Both the position numbers and the translations under genes were made by a program. The notes under the pieces are model-generated. The model did no database searches and was not told the DNA's origin. It saw nothing but the letters and a program-made list of their open reading frames with translations. Shown here piece after piece: positions 1 through 12,692 of a stretch of 64,000 nt of DNA. Within the stretch, counting starts at the first letter, position 1. Every line of letters starts with the position of its first letter. The stretch comes from Hyaloscypha bicolor E (lineage: Eukaryota; Ascomycota; Leotiomycetes; Helotiales; Hyaloscyphaceae): assembly GCF_002865645.1 (NCBI RefSeq), contig NW_020194512.1, positions 1,839,183-1,903,182 of the forward strand, written 5' to 3'.

Positions 1-3000
1 ATCTTTATATCTTACTCTATTTATAACCTTAGCTCTAAGCTTTATTATTTCTATAAATCCAAATTTAGTTCTAGTAATAATAGATATTTAATAATCTATA
101 GTATTATATACTAGTTTACTAATATTTCTAGAAATCTTTTTAGAGAAAATTTTAATTTTAATTCTAGTATTAATTATTCTCTTATATTTAATACTTCCTT
201 AAGATTCTCGAAATATAAATTAGAAATATAGAGATTATATAATATATTTATAAGCTAGTAATATCCGAATATTAATATTATTACTTTTAAATTAAATAAT
301 TCTATTAGTATTAGATATTTAAACTAGTATTTCTAATCTCTTAAATATTTTATTTATTATATAAGCTATAGTTACTAGCTTTATAAATCTTCTAATATAT
401 CTAATTATACTTAATATAATAATATTTCCTATTTATAAAATAGTAAAATAAGAAGTATTATCCTTAATTTATTAGTTCTAAAATATAATAGCTAGATCTG
501 GTATTTTTAAGATATTAATAAGTATTCTTATTTTCTTCTAAGTTTTTAGAAATAAAATAATTATTTTCTTTAGTAATCTTATACTTATTATAATTAAGAA
601 TATACTAGGTTTCTAATTTATTCTATTTATCTCCGGAAGTATTAATATCTATATTCTTAGCTAGGCCATTTCCTTATTTATTATTTCTTAAAGTAGTATT
701 TTTCTGGCCTCTTATATAAGATAGCTTTTCTTTTATTCTAGCTCGTTTTCGAAAAACTTCTTTAGCTATTTCTATTTCTTTTCTCTTTTTTCTTAATAAG
801 AAACCTATTATAGTATTAATAGAAATACTATTTATAACTAAATCTTAGTATTATTTATTAATTCTAGAACCTAAAGTATTAGTAATTCTAATATAATTTC
901 CTCTAAGGCAAAGTAACTATTTAGATTTCCTAAATATAACTTATTTACTTCTATATATAAATCCCGATTAGCTAGTTCTTTTTTCTCTTTCTTATCTAGT
1001 AAACTAGATATCTTTTATTAATCTCTAAATATTTTTAGATTAAGTATTTAAGTTATAATTAAATTCTTTTCTTTAGGCTTAGGAAATAATTTAGTTAAAC
1101 TACTAGTACTTACTAGTAAGAAAAAAGAAAAAACTTTCTTATTTAGGCTTAAATAGCTCTTTATATTATTTTCTATTAAATTAGTAAATATATTTATAAT
1201 TTATAAGCTTTTCTATTAATAGGTAATAGAACTAAGAAATATAAATATATTCTAAATTAATATTATTATTCTTATTTCTATTATAATACTTATAATAAAT
1301 TCGTTTTCTTAATTCTAGATTTATATTATAGGCTATATTAACTTAAGTAATATTTTTTTAATTATATTTAAGACTAACTTCTTCTAAAATATAATTATTT
1401 AGATTCTTTATTTATTTTAGCTTAACTATTATAGCTACTATAGTATTCTCTATAACCTCTATTATAATTTCTAGTATATCTTTTCTAAAGACCCGAATTA
1501 TATTTACTAGACTATTAATATTATTATATTTATTATAATTAGCTAAATTATATAAATAGACTATAAATATCTTCCCGAATTATAATAATAGTTATATTAA
1601 GTTATTTCTATAAGTTCTTTTAAGTTATAATAATAATAAATAGTTTTTCTAGATTTCTTATTAGCTAGTTAATATTATTTCTTTTAGGTTTACTACTTTT
1701 AGTAGGTTTTATATAATTAGCTATAAGCTAGATTCTTTTCTTATTTATATCTATAATAGCTTTAGGAAATATAATAGAAAAAACTAGTAAAAAATAATTA
1801 TTTTTTAGTTTAAGAACTATATTATAAATTATTATATTTAAGTATTTTTATTTAAGTCTAGATATATCTGAATTATTAGTAATATTAAAATAGTATTTCT
1901 TTTCTTTATATAAATGAAATATTATTACTTTCTTATATATCTTATTATATTTATAAGTAGAAATATTTATAGGCTTAAAGTTCGTATTTTTAAAAATATA
2001 ATTTCTTACTAAAATAAATAATTCTTTTATAAATTCTCGATACTAAGTAATTTTATTTCTTTCTTTCTTTTCTCTTTAGTAATTCCTTTAATATTCTATT
2101 AAATATATTAATATAAGACTTAGAAAAGATTCTTCTATTCTGGGCTTATAATATAATAATCTAATTAAAAAAGTTATAGCTAATTTTAAGTATTTCCTAG
2201 TTATACTTTCGGAATTCCTTTAATAAGGCCTTAAAAAACTTAGTTTTCTAGTAATTTCCTGAATTATTAATATAGTACTTTAGTATAGCCTTAATCTAAT
2301 TCTTATAAATAAAAGAAATATAATAGATAATTCTCTTTCTTTTAGTATTATTAGAAATATAATAGTTCTTATATATATTTATATACTATTTCAAAAATAT
2401 AAAAATATTACTTCCCTAAAATTATAATACTTTAGGAGCTTTTATAAGTAGTAAATTTAAATCCGGTACTAGTATATACTTATTCTTAGTTATATTAATC
2501 TTAATAATTTCTTCTATAATTAATTATAAAGTTTCTATATCTGAGACTTTTACTAATAAGGTTTCTAAAAAACTAACTTCTTATTTAAGTATATCTTTTA
2601 GTTTAAAACCCGGAATTAAGAAAAAACTAGTTAATAATAATAAATATAATTAAGATTCGAGTTTTAGTATTAGTAGTAATAAAGTAATAGCTTTTCTAGT
2701 CTTATTCTTATTACTTATATTCTCTTTTCTATTTTATTAGCTTAATACTTATAGTATTTTCCCTTAATTTTACTAAACTAGATATATTTAATAATATTAT
2801 TAAAGATAATAATAAATATAATTTTACTAATTTTACTAATTTTTCTGACTTTTCTAAATTCTTTTTCTTTTTTTTACTTAGTATTCTTTCTCTTTTCTAG
2901 AAGCTTCTCTAGTTTATTTATATAATTTCTTATTTCTAATTTCCTTTTAATTCTTATTTCCGATTTCTATTTATTATTCTACTTAAAATTAAGAGTATTT

Positions 3001-3799
3001 CCTCTTTTAGATATTTTTTCTAAACTTAGAAATAAGCTTTTTTACTAAAACTAATATTATTTCTATTTCGGTTTTTATAATAACTAAAAATAATATATAA
3101 ATTAATAATATAACTTTATTTTCAAGTACTAAAATCTGTTTCTAACTAAGGTCTAACTTATATTATCTTAATATAATATTTATTATTTTATTTTCTTTAT
3201 TTCTTTTTCTTTTATAATTAGCCTTTATTTCTATTATTTCTATATATTATACTAATAATTATATCTTATAGCTAACTCGTATCTAAGTTACTAGATATAT
3301 TAGAAATTAATATAAGATACTAAAATTAATACTTATATATTCTTAATATTTTGGCCTTAGGCTTAAGGTATTATAATAGTTCTTTTTTCTCCTAACTTAC
3401 TAAGCTAATAATTCGCCTTATAAATATTTCTTAAGACTTTATAAAAGTATTACTTTAATTATAAAGTTTCTATCTTTCTTATATTACTTATTATAAAATA
3501 TATAAGAAAAAAACTATAATAAAATAAAAACCTATATAAAGTATACTAGAATATAAAACGTGACTTAATAATAAAATAATAAATTAAAAGCATAAATAGT
3601 AAAATATAAATAATATATAATATATAAAAGCTTAATTAATTAAATACTTATAAGGAATTATTTTCTAGAATTATAAAAAAACTAGCTTTCTTATATAATT
3701 TCTATAGGTTATATATAAAAGGCTATGGCCTTTATTATATAACCTAAATCTTAAAACTATTAAAATAATATAATTTTTAAAGAGAATAGCCTATTATAT

Positions 3800-6430
3800 T
3801 ATATTACTCAAGTTATTCAAGCTAAAACTACTATTTCCAGAAAGCCTACTTGGGCTAAAATTACTATTTAAGAATTATAAAATTACTTAATAAAGAACTA
3901 GACTTTAGTTTCCTATACTAGGGCTAAGTTCAAAAATTAGAAAGGAAATTAAAGCTCTAATACCCGTAATACTAGCTCAAATAGTATATATAATACTAAA
4001 GCTATAGTTCTTTCTAGAAAAAGTATTCTCTTACTAGCTTATATAAAGCAGGCTAACTTATTCTTTATTATTACTACTTGTAATTTACTTAATACTACTT
4101 TTTATTTAAAGAGAATTAAAGAATTAGTAATCTCTATAATCTCTCTTTTTTTAAAGAATAATATTATAGTAAATACTATTCCTGAGTTTAACTCTGATTT
4201 TTTAGTTTAAAACGAGTTAATTATAAAAGAAATACTTCCTTTAGTTACTAGTATCTAAAAAGGAGAACTATAATATAAAATTATTATTTATAGTATATCT
4301 ATTTATAAGTTTAATATATTTAAAGAAATAAATCTAGTTCTAGAAAAGATTAGAATCTTTAATAAGAGACTTTAGCCTATTAGCTAATCTTATTAGGCTA
4401 CTTTAAAGAAAAAGTAAAACTCAGGCTTATAAAAAGCCGGTTTAGTAATAATAGTATTTCCTATTAAGATTTAAGCTAATAGTATTATTAAAAATAAACT
4501 TCTTATAGCCAGAATCTTTACTAAAATAATAAAATACTATATTATTTCTAGTATTATATAATATATTAAATATATAAAATACGAGTACTTAGATTCTATT
4601 TATAAAAAAGAACTAAAGTACTTGCTATATAGTAAGAGTTATATAACTAAGAACTATTTTTATTTTATTTATAAAAAAAGAAGAAGAAATATCTTTATAT
4701 AATTACTAAATACTCTAATTATTTAAATATTACTTATTTAGCTAGTTCTAGACTATATAAGGTTTATTTAGTAATTAAATAAGCTACTATTACTTCTATT
4801 ATTACTATTAATAAGTAACTATATTAAAGTATTATAAATTAATATAAATTATAATAATTCTATTACTAAGAATATCTTATAAATAGTTATAAAAATAGAT
4901 ATTAAAGTTTTTATAATCCAGAAATCTTAGATAATAATAGGAAATAATAATCGGAAATATTATTCTATTATATATTCTAGCTATTTCTAAATACTCCCGA
5001 ATTATAATATCTTAAAGCCTAGAACTCTAGTTTATATAGCTTATAAACTATGAGCTAGTTTAGCCTAAAACTTATTAAGTAATTCTAATTATTTAATTAT
5101 AGACTTAAGTTTAGATATATTGAAAATATAACTAATTAACTTTTATAATATAGTTTATTTAGAAAACTCTAATAATATATTAATTATATTAAAAGAAAAT
5201 GTTTTATTTACTATTTTCTATAATAGCTTTTTATTATTAGGCAATTTTAATATATATTATTCTTAATAAGATTTCCTTAAACCTTAAAATACTTATATAA
5301 TTTATTTAATTAGCTATATAAAAAACTATTTTTTAAAGCTATTAAATAAAATAGGAGAAGGTATTTTCTATAAACCTAATATATTTATTTCTTTTATATT
5401 AGACTTAAGTTTTACTACTAGTAAAATAATAACTAAGATTAAAGACTAATAAGTATTACTAGACTTAGGTTTTAATTATTTCGGGATACTATTTATTATT
5501 AATAAATCGACTTATAATTCTAGTTCTAATCTAGTTAGATTTAATACTAAAAAAGCAGACTAGACTAAATTTATAAACTATTTTACTAATAGCCTTGAAA
5601 ATATATTCTTTTTACTAAATAGTATAAATTAAGAACTAAATCTATTAGCTAAAGACTTTATAAATAAAATAATAGAAATAGCTAGTAATAATATTTCAAA
5701 ATCTATTACTAGTTTATATTCTAAATCCTAATAAAATAAAGACTTAAAAACCTTATATAAATTAATACTATATTATAGTTATAAATATAAAGCTTTAGAA
5801 TATATTTTCTATAAATAAGAACTCTAAAATATAAAAAATACTTATTTTAATACTATTAAAAGTACTAAGCTAGTATATTAGAATAAGTTTTTAGAAAATA
5901 AAAACTTTTAGTCGATTTTTAAAGCTATAAAATATACTAAAAATATTATATATTAATCTATTTCTAGTTTCTTAAATAATATCTCTAATAAGCTTAAATT
6001 AATTTTCTAAAAGAAATATAATATTTTTAGAACTATACTTTTCTTATTATTTTTAAATATTAAGCCTACTAGTTTAATAAATTATAGGCCTAGCTTAAAA
6101 TAGAACTAGCTTATTTTATTTAAAATAGAACTAGAATAAGTATATATTTCTAAGATAAAAAAGAAAACTCTAGAACTAGACTTACCTTAGTTATTTAAGA
6201 AATTATAGTTTATATTTATAAAGTTTTTTAAATATCTTTTATAATAATAATAAATTCTCTTAAGTTATATATTAAAAATACTAGCCTTTTATATATAATA
6301 TTTATATTCGAAATATTAGTTTATTTTAGAAAGAAAAATAATACGAAATTAAATAAATTAATAGCTTTTATAAAGCTTAAGAATAAGCTTATTTTAAAGA
6401 AAGAAATAATATTATAATTAATTAATTTAG
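3800..6430 (+). mobile_element. RIP-degraded LINE (non-LTR retrotransposon) relic
   Basis: Reading the plus strand through its stop codons gives LINE-like stretches. Around 5462-5590 a frame reads DLGFNYFGILFIINKST followed by FNTKKAD-stop-TKF, which resembles the C-terminal end of the apurinic-type endonuclease of Tad1-like LINEs (D-x-G-S-D-H-F-x-I-L, then FNTKKADW). Around 6015-6230 a frame reads NIKPTSLINYRPSLKW and then SKIKKKTLELDLPW, resembling the start of a LINE reverse transcriptase (K-x-x-K-x-P-G-P-D). Missing G, H, R and W residues are replaced as expected for C-to-T change on both strands. The element is dead and its boundaries are approximate; the 3' RT part is missing or unreadable. 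Confidence 0.65.
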
Positions 6431-6438
6431 TTATAAAA

Positions 6439-6609
6439 TATATAGTTTCCTAAAATATATAATTTCCTAAAATATATAGTTTCCTAAAATATATAGTTTC
6501 CTAAAATATATAGTTTCCTAAAATATATAGTTTCCTAAAATTATATAGTTTCCTAAAATATATAGTTTCCTAAAATATATAGTTTCCTAAAATATATAGT
6601 TTCCTAAAA
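6439..6609. repeat. 17-bp minisatellite, 10 copies
   Basis: The unit tatatagtttcctaaaa is repeated head to tail ten times. One unit carries an extra t (18 bases) and one has aatttcc instead of agtttcc. It starts directly after the LINE-like sequence. The near identity of the copies contrasts with the decay around it. Confidence 0.95.
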
Positions 6610-6941
6610 TAGCTATAAAGTATTCTAATTAAGTTATTTAATATTTTATATAATTACTAGTTATATTATATATTTTATTATAAATATCTAATTTTCCGGA
6701 TATAAAAAACCGGGCTCTAGTAAAGAAATAAGAAAATATAATAATTCCTTTATAATATAAATAAGTTTCTAATTTTTATAATAATAAATAAAAACTTTAT
6801 TATATATTTCTCTTAATAAAATAAATAAATAAAAAGATAATAATATAGGAATAGTTCCCGAGAATACTATTCTAAAAAAAAACTTCTCGTTTTATATTTA
6901 TTAGGGATATAATAGTAATTACTAAAAGGGCAGCAAGTCAG

Positions 6942-7084
6942 AGAGTAATCCAAAGTAGTATTATAACTGAAACTTGAGGAAGCAAGTGAGTCGTGGGAGG
7001 TGCAAAGCCCTTATGGGCTTGTATACGGACTATATATATACATGTGCCCGCTAGGATGCTTGGGCACTCTATAACAAGAGTAAT
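6942..7084. mobile_element. Possible small insertion of normal GC content
   Basis: About 127 bases of ordinary composition (containing gagtcgtgggaggtgc and gtgcccgctagg) interrupt the AT block. They are bracketed by the 8-base direct repeat agagtaat (6942-6949 and 7077-7084), which could be a target duplication. The ends are not inverted repeats, so a hAT-type MITE is not shown. On the minus strand one end reads TGTTATAG, LTR-like. It could also be a surviving scrap of unique sequence. Confidence 0.35.
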
Positions 7085-7795
7085 AGCCTATTAAGTAAAT
7101 TCCTTTATAGAATTAGGTATTTAAGGAAATACAAAATTATTTAGTTATATATTTTTATTAATTACTAGTTCTAGACTTCTAAGAATACTCTTTCTTTATA
7201 AAAAATACCTATTTAATATATATAGTAATATAGTTATCTAAATATAGGTTTCTATTAGAATAGTCGGAATTAATAGGGAAGTAAAGTCTTAAAGACTAAA
7301 GTAAAGTAAAGTAAAATAAGGTTTTAAATTATAAACTAAAGAGTAAAGTAATTTTGAAGTACTATTCGAGTACTTAATTTTCTAGTTCTAAGAAAAGAAA
7401 TCTAGCTACTTAAATAATAAAATCTAGCTATATTAAACTATAAGAATAACTTATAACTCTATTAATTATAATAAGTATGGCCTATAAATCTACTAATTAT
7501 TAGAAATCAAATTATAAGATAGCTAAATAAATGTCTGAATTCTTAGTTCCAAATTCAAGTTATATTCCTAATTAGCTAAGAGCTTACTAAGAAATTATAT
7601 TCTTAATTAGCTAAGAACTTACTAAGAGATTTTAGCTATTTATAAGAGGGCTCTCTTAGATAAGAAATAAAATAGCCTAATAAGGCTAGTTTAATTTTTA
7701 TAATTTATAATTATTAGTTAATTATTTAAAATAAAAATTTAAATCTTTATAGAATAATAATTCTTAAGTTAAAGATTTCTTAAATCTCTTAATTA

Positions 7796-7845
7796 CTACT
7801 TTTATTTTAATAATTAATAATTAATATAATTATTAATAAAAGTAG
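7796..7845. repeat. Imperfect inverted repeat (hairpin)
   Basis: The arms ctacttttatt..aataatta and taattattaataaaagtag pair almost perfectly with a two-base bulge. In DNA this AT-rich it could be chance or a decayed MITE end. Confidence 0.5.
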
Positions 7846-7875
7846 ATTTTGTCTTAAATATAAAATATTATATAT

Positions 7876-7950
7876 AGTAATATACTATATAATAATATAC
7901 TATATAGTAATATACTATATAATAATATATTATATAGTAATATATTATAT
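7876..7950. repeat. 15-bp tandem repeat, 5 copies
   Basis: The unit agtaatatactatat alternates with aataatatactatat over five copies; the last two carry tatatt in place of tatact. Confidence 0.85.
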
Positions 7951-10900
7951 AAAAAGTTCTAGTATTTTTTTATTTAATATATAATAACTTATATTATTAA
8001 AGAAAGTAATATTTAAATAATCTTTAATTATTTAAATATAATAATTTCTTTTCTTTTTAGAAAAGAAATAAATATAGTATACTATTTCTATATACTATAT
8101 TTATATTCTAGTTTCTTTTAAGAAAGCTAGAAAGCAGGCTTTATAAGAAGTAAAATAATATATCTATTATATATAAGATTATATATCTAAATCTAATTTC
8201 GAACTTAAAAACTTAAAAACTCAGAAACTTAAAACTCGATATAAAAAAGGCTTTTTAAATTCTTTATTAAATAAAACTTATATTATTTTCTAGAAATAAT
8301 AGAATTCTAGGGCTTTATAGCTTAATACCTGGTTTATATCCCGGCTTTATATTTCTTAATTATAATATTATCTATTATTATTTCTCTTTAATATATTATA
8401 TTACTAAAGATCTAATTTTATAGGTTTTCTTATTCTAGGTATATTATAAGAATATATAATAAGATCTTAATATTAAAATTATACTTCTAATATATAAATA
8501 TAAAAGATCTTCTAATTTTCTATAAATATATATTAGTAGTAATTTTACTAGTTTATATTATAACTAAAATAACCATAATAGGCTTTAAAAGTCTATTAAA
8601 TTTCTCTAGAATATTCTTATATAGCTTGGGTTAGAATAAATAAATAATTCTATTATATAATATTATTTCCTATTATTTTTATTATTCTTTTATTATTCTT
8701 TTCTTAATTTATATTTTAATAACTAATTATAAAATTATTTATTTTAAAGATTCGAGCTTACTAGCTTATTTAGCTATTTTATTTATAGCTTTATTTTCTA
8801 ATATATTATTATATATAAAATATTAGAAGAATTAGAAGATATAATTTTATATTTATATCTTATTAATTTTCCTAATAATAAATTTAAGAATATATTATTT
8901 AAAGCAAATCTAGAAATCCCTAATTTATTTAAATAAAGCTTAGTTATTTATTTAGATATTAATTACTATTAGTAATTCGGAATAATATAAAACCGGGAAA
9001 TCGAGAATTATATTAATATTTTAAAGTTTTCTAATAAAAATAATTAAGTTTTTAAATATATCTAAATACTTTTTCTTAGTTCTATAAATATAATATCTAG
9101 TATAATATAAATAGTTCTTATATCTGAAATTAAATATAATAGCTATTATTTCTATTATATTATTAAGACTATAACTATTAATATAAATATTTTATATATA
9201 TAATTTATAATATAAAATAATAAGATTATAGTTTCTAATAGCTATTTCTCTATTATTTAGAATAATAACTAATAGCTTTTCCTATTATAAAGAAATAAGA
9301 AAGATTTCTTTTAGTTTAATTTTCTTAATATTATTATATATTATTAGAAAATTAAAACCCGAAATAATTATTTCTATTAAATATTAATATAATAAGTATA
9401 TTTTATTTATTCTTTATTTTTCGAATTATTTTAAATATAATAAATCTTTTACTAGAAATTCTATAAGCCTAATTATTACTTTACTATTAAGCTTTATTAT
9501 AAAAATATTAACTAGTAAAATAAAGAATTTAATTTCGAATATTATTTCTATTATTATTCTAAATATATCTAAAATAAAAATTATTACTTATTTCTAAATT
9601 TGATTTAGAATTACTATTATCTAGTTTTAGTAAATCTTATTATTATAATTATATATTATAATAAACTATATTAATAATTTAAAGAAAATTACTAGAACTA
9701 TTATATTTTAAAATAAGAATCCCTAAATAAAGCTTATAATTAATAAAAGAACTTCTAGTCTTTTTATTATTATTTATTTTATTTTCTAAAAATAATAAAT
9801 AAAAATAAAATAGCTATTAAACTATATTTCTAATATCCGGATATATTTCTCTAATTTTTTTATAATATTTCTAATTATAATTAATATATTAATAAATTAC
9901 TCTAAATTCTTTAAAAAGTATTAAATAGCGAATTTATCTAATATAAAAACTAATATATAAGTTTTGGTCTAGTATTTTACTTTAATAATTTTCTTTTTAA
10001 GAACTCTTGAGTTTTTCTTTAATAAATTATTTATTACTAAAATTCTTATATTATTAATCTATTTTATTATCTTATAAATATAATTCTTTATAAGATTATA
10101 AATAAGATTAGTATTATAAAATAAATAAAAAACTTTATAGAATATTTATTAGTATCTTAATTTTATTTGAAATATATTTCGAGAACTTAATTATAGTTTT
10201 TCTATTTATAAAAAACTTTATAATTCAGATTACTATTATTATTAGTATATTATATTTCTTGAGATTATAAATAAGTCTCTTATATAAGATATTATTAAAT
10301 ATACTAGAGATATTAAATATAAGTAATAATACTACTTTTTTTTTAGCTTTTAAGCCTGGCTTATAATTCTTATTTAGGATTATTATATTAATACTTATAA
10401 AAACCCGTTTTATTAAAATATAAAGCCTATATTTTATATTTCTTAATTTCCTATTTCTAATATAGCTATCTAAAAAAAAGATTATATATTTTTATTTAAT
10501 ATACTAAATAGATTATAATTATTAACTTTATAAGTTTATTTAAAGTATTAAGAAAAGTAATTAGATAGTAATTCTTAGAAATAGTATAATCTTCTTTTAT
10601 TAGCTTCTATAGTATTATAGTTATTAATATCTTCTATTATTATAAATATAGGCTAAACTATAGGCTTATATTTATAATCTTAGTAATATAGGAAACCAAG
10701 AATTATTAATATATATATAAGATCTAATTTAAGATCTTTAAGCTTCTAGAAGCCTTATTAGCCTTAGCTTTTATAAGTAATATTTTAATCTTATCTATTA
10801 TAATTTCCAAGTAATTAATTAGAATTATATTATTTTTACTAGATCTTTAGTAAAGGTCTTTAAGATATCTATTATAATTAAAATCGAGGATATTCTCGAG

Positions 10901-11698
10901 ATTAGTTTTAGGGAATTCGGGGAAAAATCTCTTATAAAATAAATAAATCTTTTTATTTATTTCTATAGCTAGGCTCTTGTTTTATTTCTATAAAATAGAA
11001 ATAAAGCTTTAATAAGTAAATTCTTGATTTCTTATTTACTTTATAAGCTTCTATAGTTTAGTAAGATTCTCGGCTATATTATTAATTTATTTATAATAAA
11101 TCCGAAATAGGTATTTCTTAATATATCTGCTTTTAATATTATAAGCTTTAGTAAATTTAATTTAGTTTTCGGGTATTTTATTACTTTATTACTTATATTA
11201 GAATTAATTAATAATTTGAATCTTTTTCTTATATTTAAATATAAACTCTAGCCTAAATTACTTTATAATCTCAAGGTCTAGTACTATATTTATAATAGTT
11301 TCCTGAATTATAATAATAATTCTATTATAAATAAGCTTTAATATATTAATAAATAATAAATAAAGCTCTTAAATTAAGGCTTTTATAAAACTTTTCCGGT
11401 TTAATAATAGTCTAGTTCTTTTAAACCGGGGCTATTATTTTAGATAAATTAAGCTAGATTTAGGTTAGAATTAAGTAATAATTAGATCTATTACTATTTT
11501 CCGGATTTATAAGAGTCTGGTATTTAATTAGCTTCCGGATAGTATTAGAATTTACTAAAATAAGATTAATTATTAATTTCGATTTATTTCTTATTTATAT
11601 TAAGATATCTTTTCTAAGTAAAGAAATTAGATTAAACTAGTTAATAATTTCTATAATCTATTCTAGAAAAAGTAATAGATATTAAGGTTACTAATAGT

Positions 11699-12692
11699 AA
11701 AGTAAGAGTATGTAGTATTACTTGTTATATATATAATTTACCTTACTAACCTTACTAAAATCGCAATTTTTTAGCCTATACTCTAATATAATTCCTAAAA
11801 TAATTAAAGTACTAGATTTATTAAGGCTTTAATATATAATAGCTATACCCTTACTATTAATTATAATTTCTAGCTTATAAGTAAGCCTCTCTATTAAATA
11901 TTACTATTTTATTAAATTAACTTTATTTTATAGTTCTTATAAGACCTCTTTTATATCTTTAATTAAAATAGAAATAGTTTCTAACTTTATAATCTTATTT
12001 TTTATCTATTACTAGATCTTCTTAATTAGATTTAAATTAGGAGAAGAGAAAGGCTAATTAAATCTATATAATTTATATAACTTTTAGGATAGCTTTATTA
12101 TATTCTTATAAATCTTTACTTTATCTTTTATAAATAAAAACTTCTTCTTTTATTCTATTATTAGAAAGTTAAACCAAGAAAAAATAATAGGATTAAGAAC
12201 TTAGTTTAAGTAGGCTATATTATAAATTCCCTTCTTCCCTGGCTTCTTTACTAAGAAAATAAGTAAGGATTTCTAATTCTAGTTAATTACTTCCCAAACT
12301 ATTATACTTATTTTACTACTCCTATATAAAGATTATATATAATCTGGGTAATTCTTTTTATTCGGCCAATATATAACCCAAATTCTCTCTCTCTAGTAAG
12401 GCCTATAATCTCTCTAATTTGGCTATAGCTTTTCTCTTACTAGTAAAGTAAGTAAATAGATATTCGAACGGGAGTTCCCTAGTTCTTATTAGGTTAGTAA
12501 CTCTTAAGAATAGATAGAAAGAGGATATTTGAGATTTTAGAGTCTGAGTCTGAGTCTTCTATTATTATATAATAATTAAAGAAGAAAAATAGTAGTTTAT
12601 AGGAAAAGAAGCAGTGAGGTATGGGTTTTGGTAAGGGGTAGTCACGTGTTCGCTTAAGTATATAATAAGCAATACCGTATACTCTTACTTTC
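11699..12692 (-). mobile_element. RIP-degraded Tc1/mariner-type DNA transposon
   Basis: On the minus strand the frame around 12065-12018 reads N-stop-PFSSPNLNLIKKI, the mutated form of the Tc1/mariner motif NWPPxSPDLNPIEN with the second catalytic Asp. Upstream in the same sense (about 12.35-12.1 kb) come ISIIVWEVIN (family M-V-W-G-A-I) and FLVKKPGKKGIYNIAYLN, then FLFIKDKVKIYKN, matching the E-D-G-A-x-x-H-K region. Terminal inverted repeats remain: aaagtaagagtatgtagtatt at the left and its reverse complement form aaagtaagagtatacggtatt at the right (12.66-12.69 kb). About 1 kb is short for the family, and the region of the first catalytic Asp could not be read in one frame. The element is inactive. 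Confidence 0.75.
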
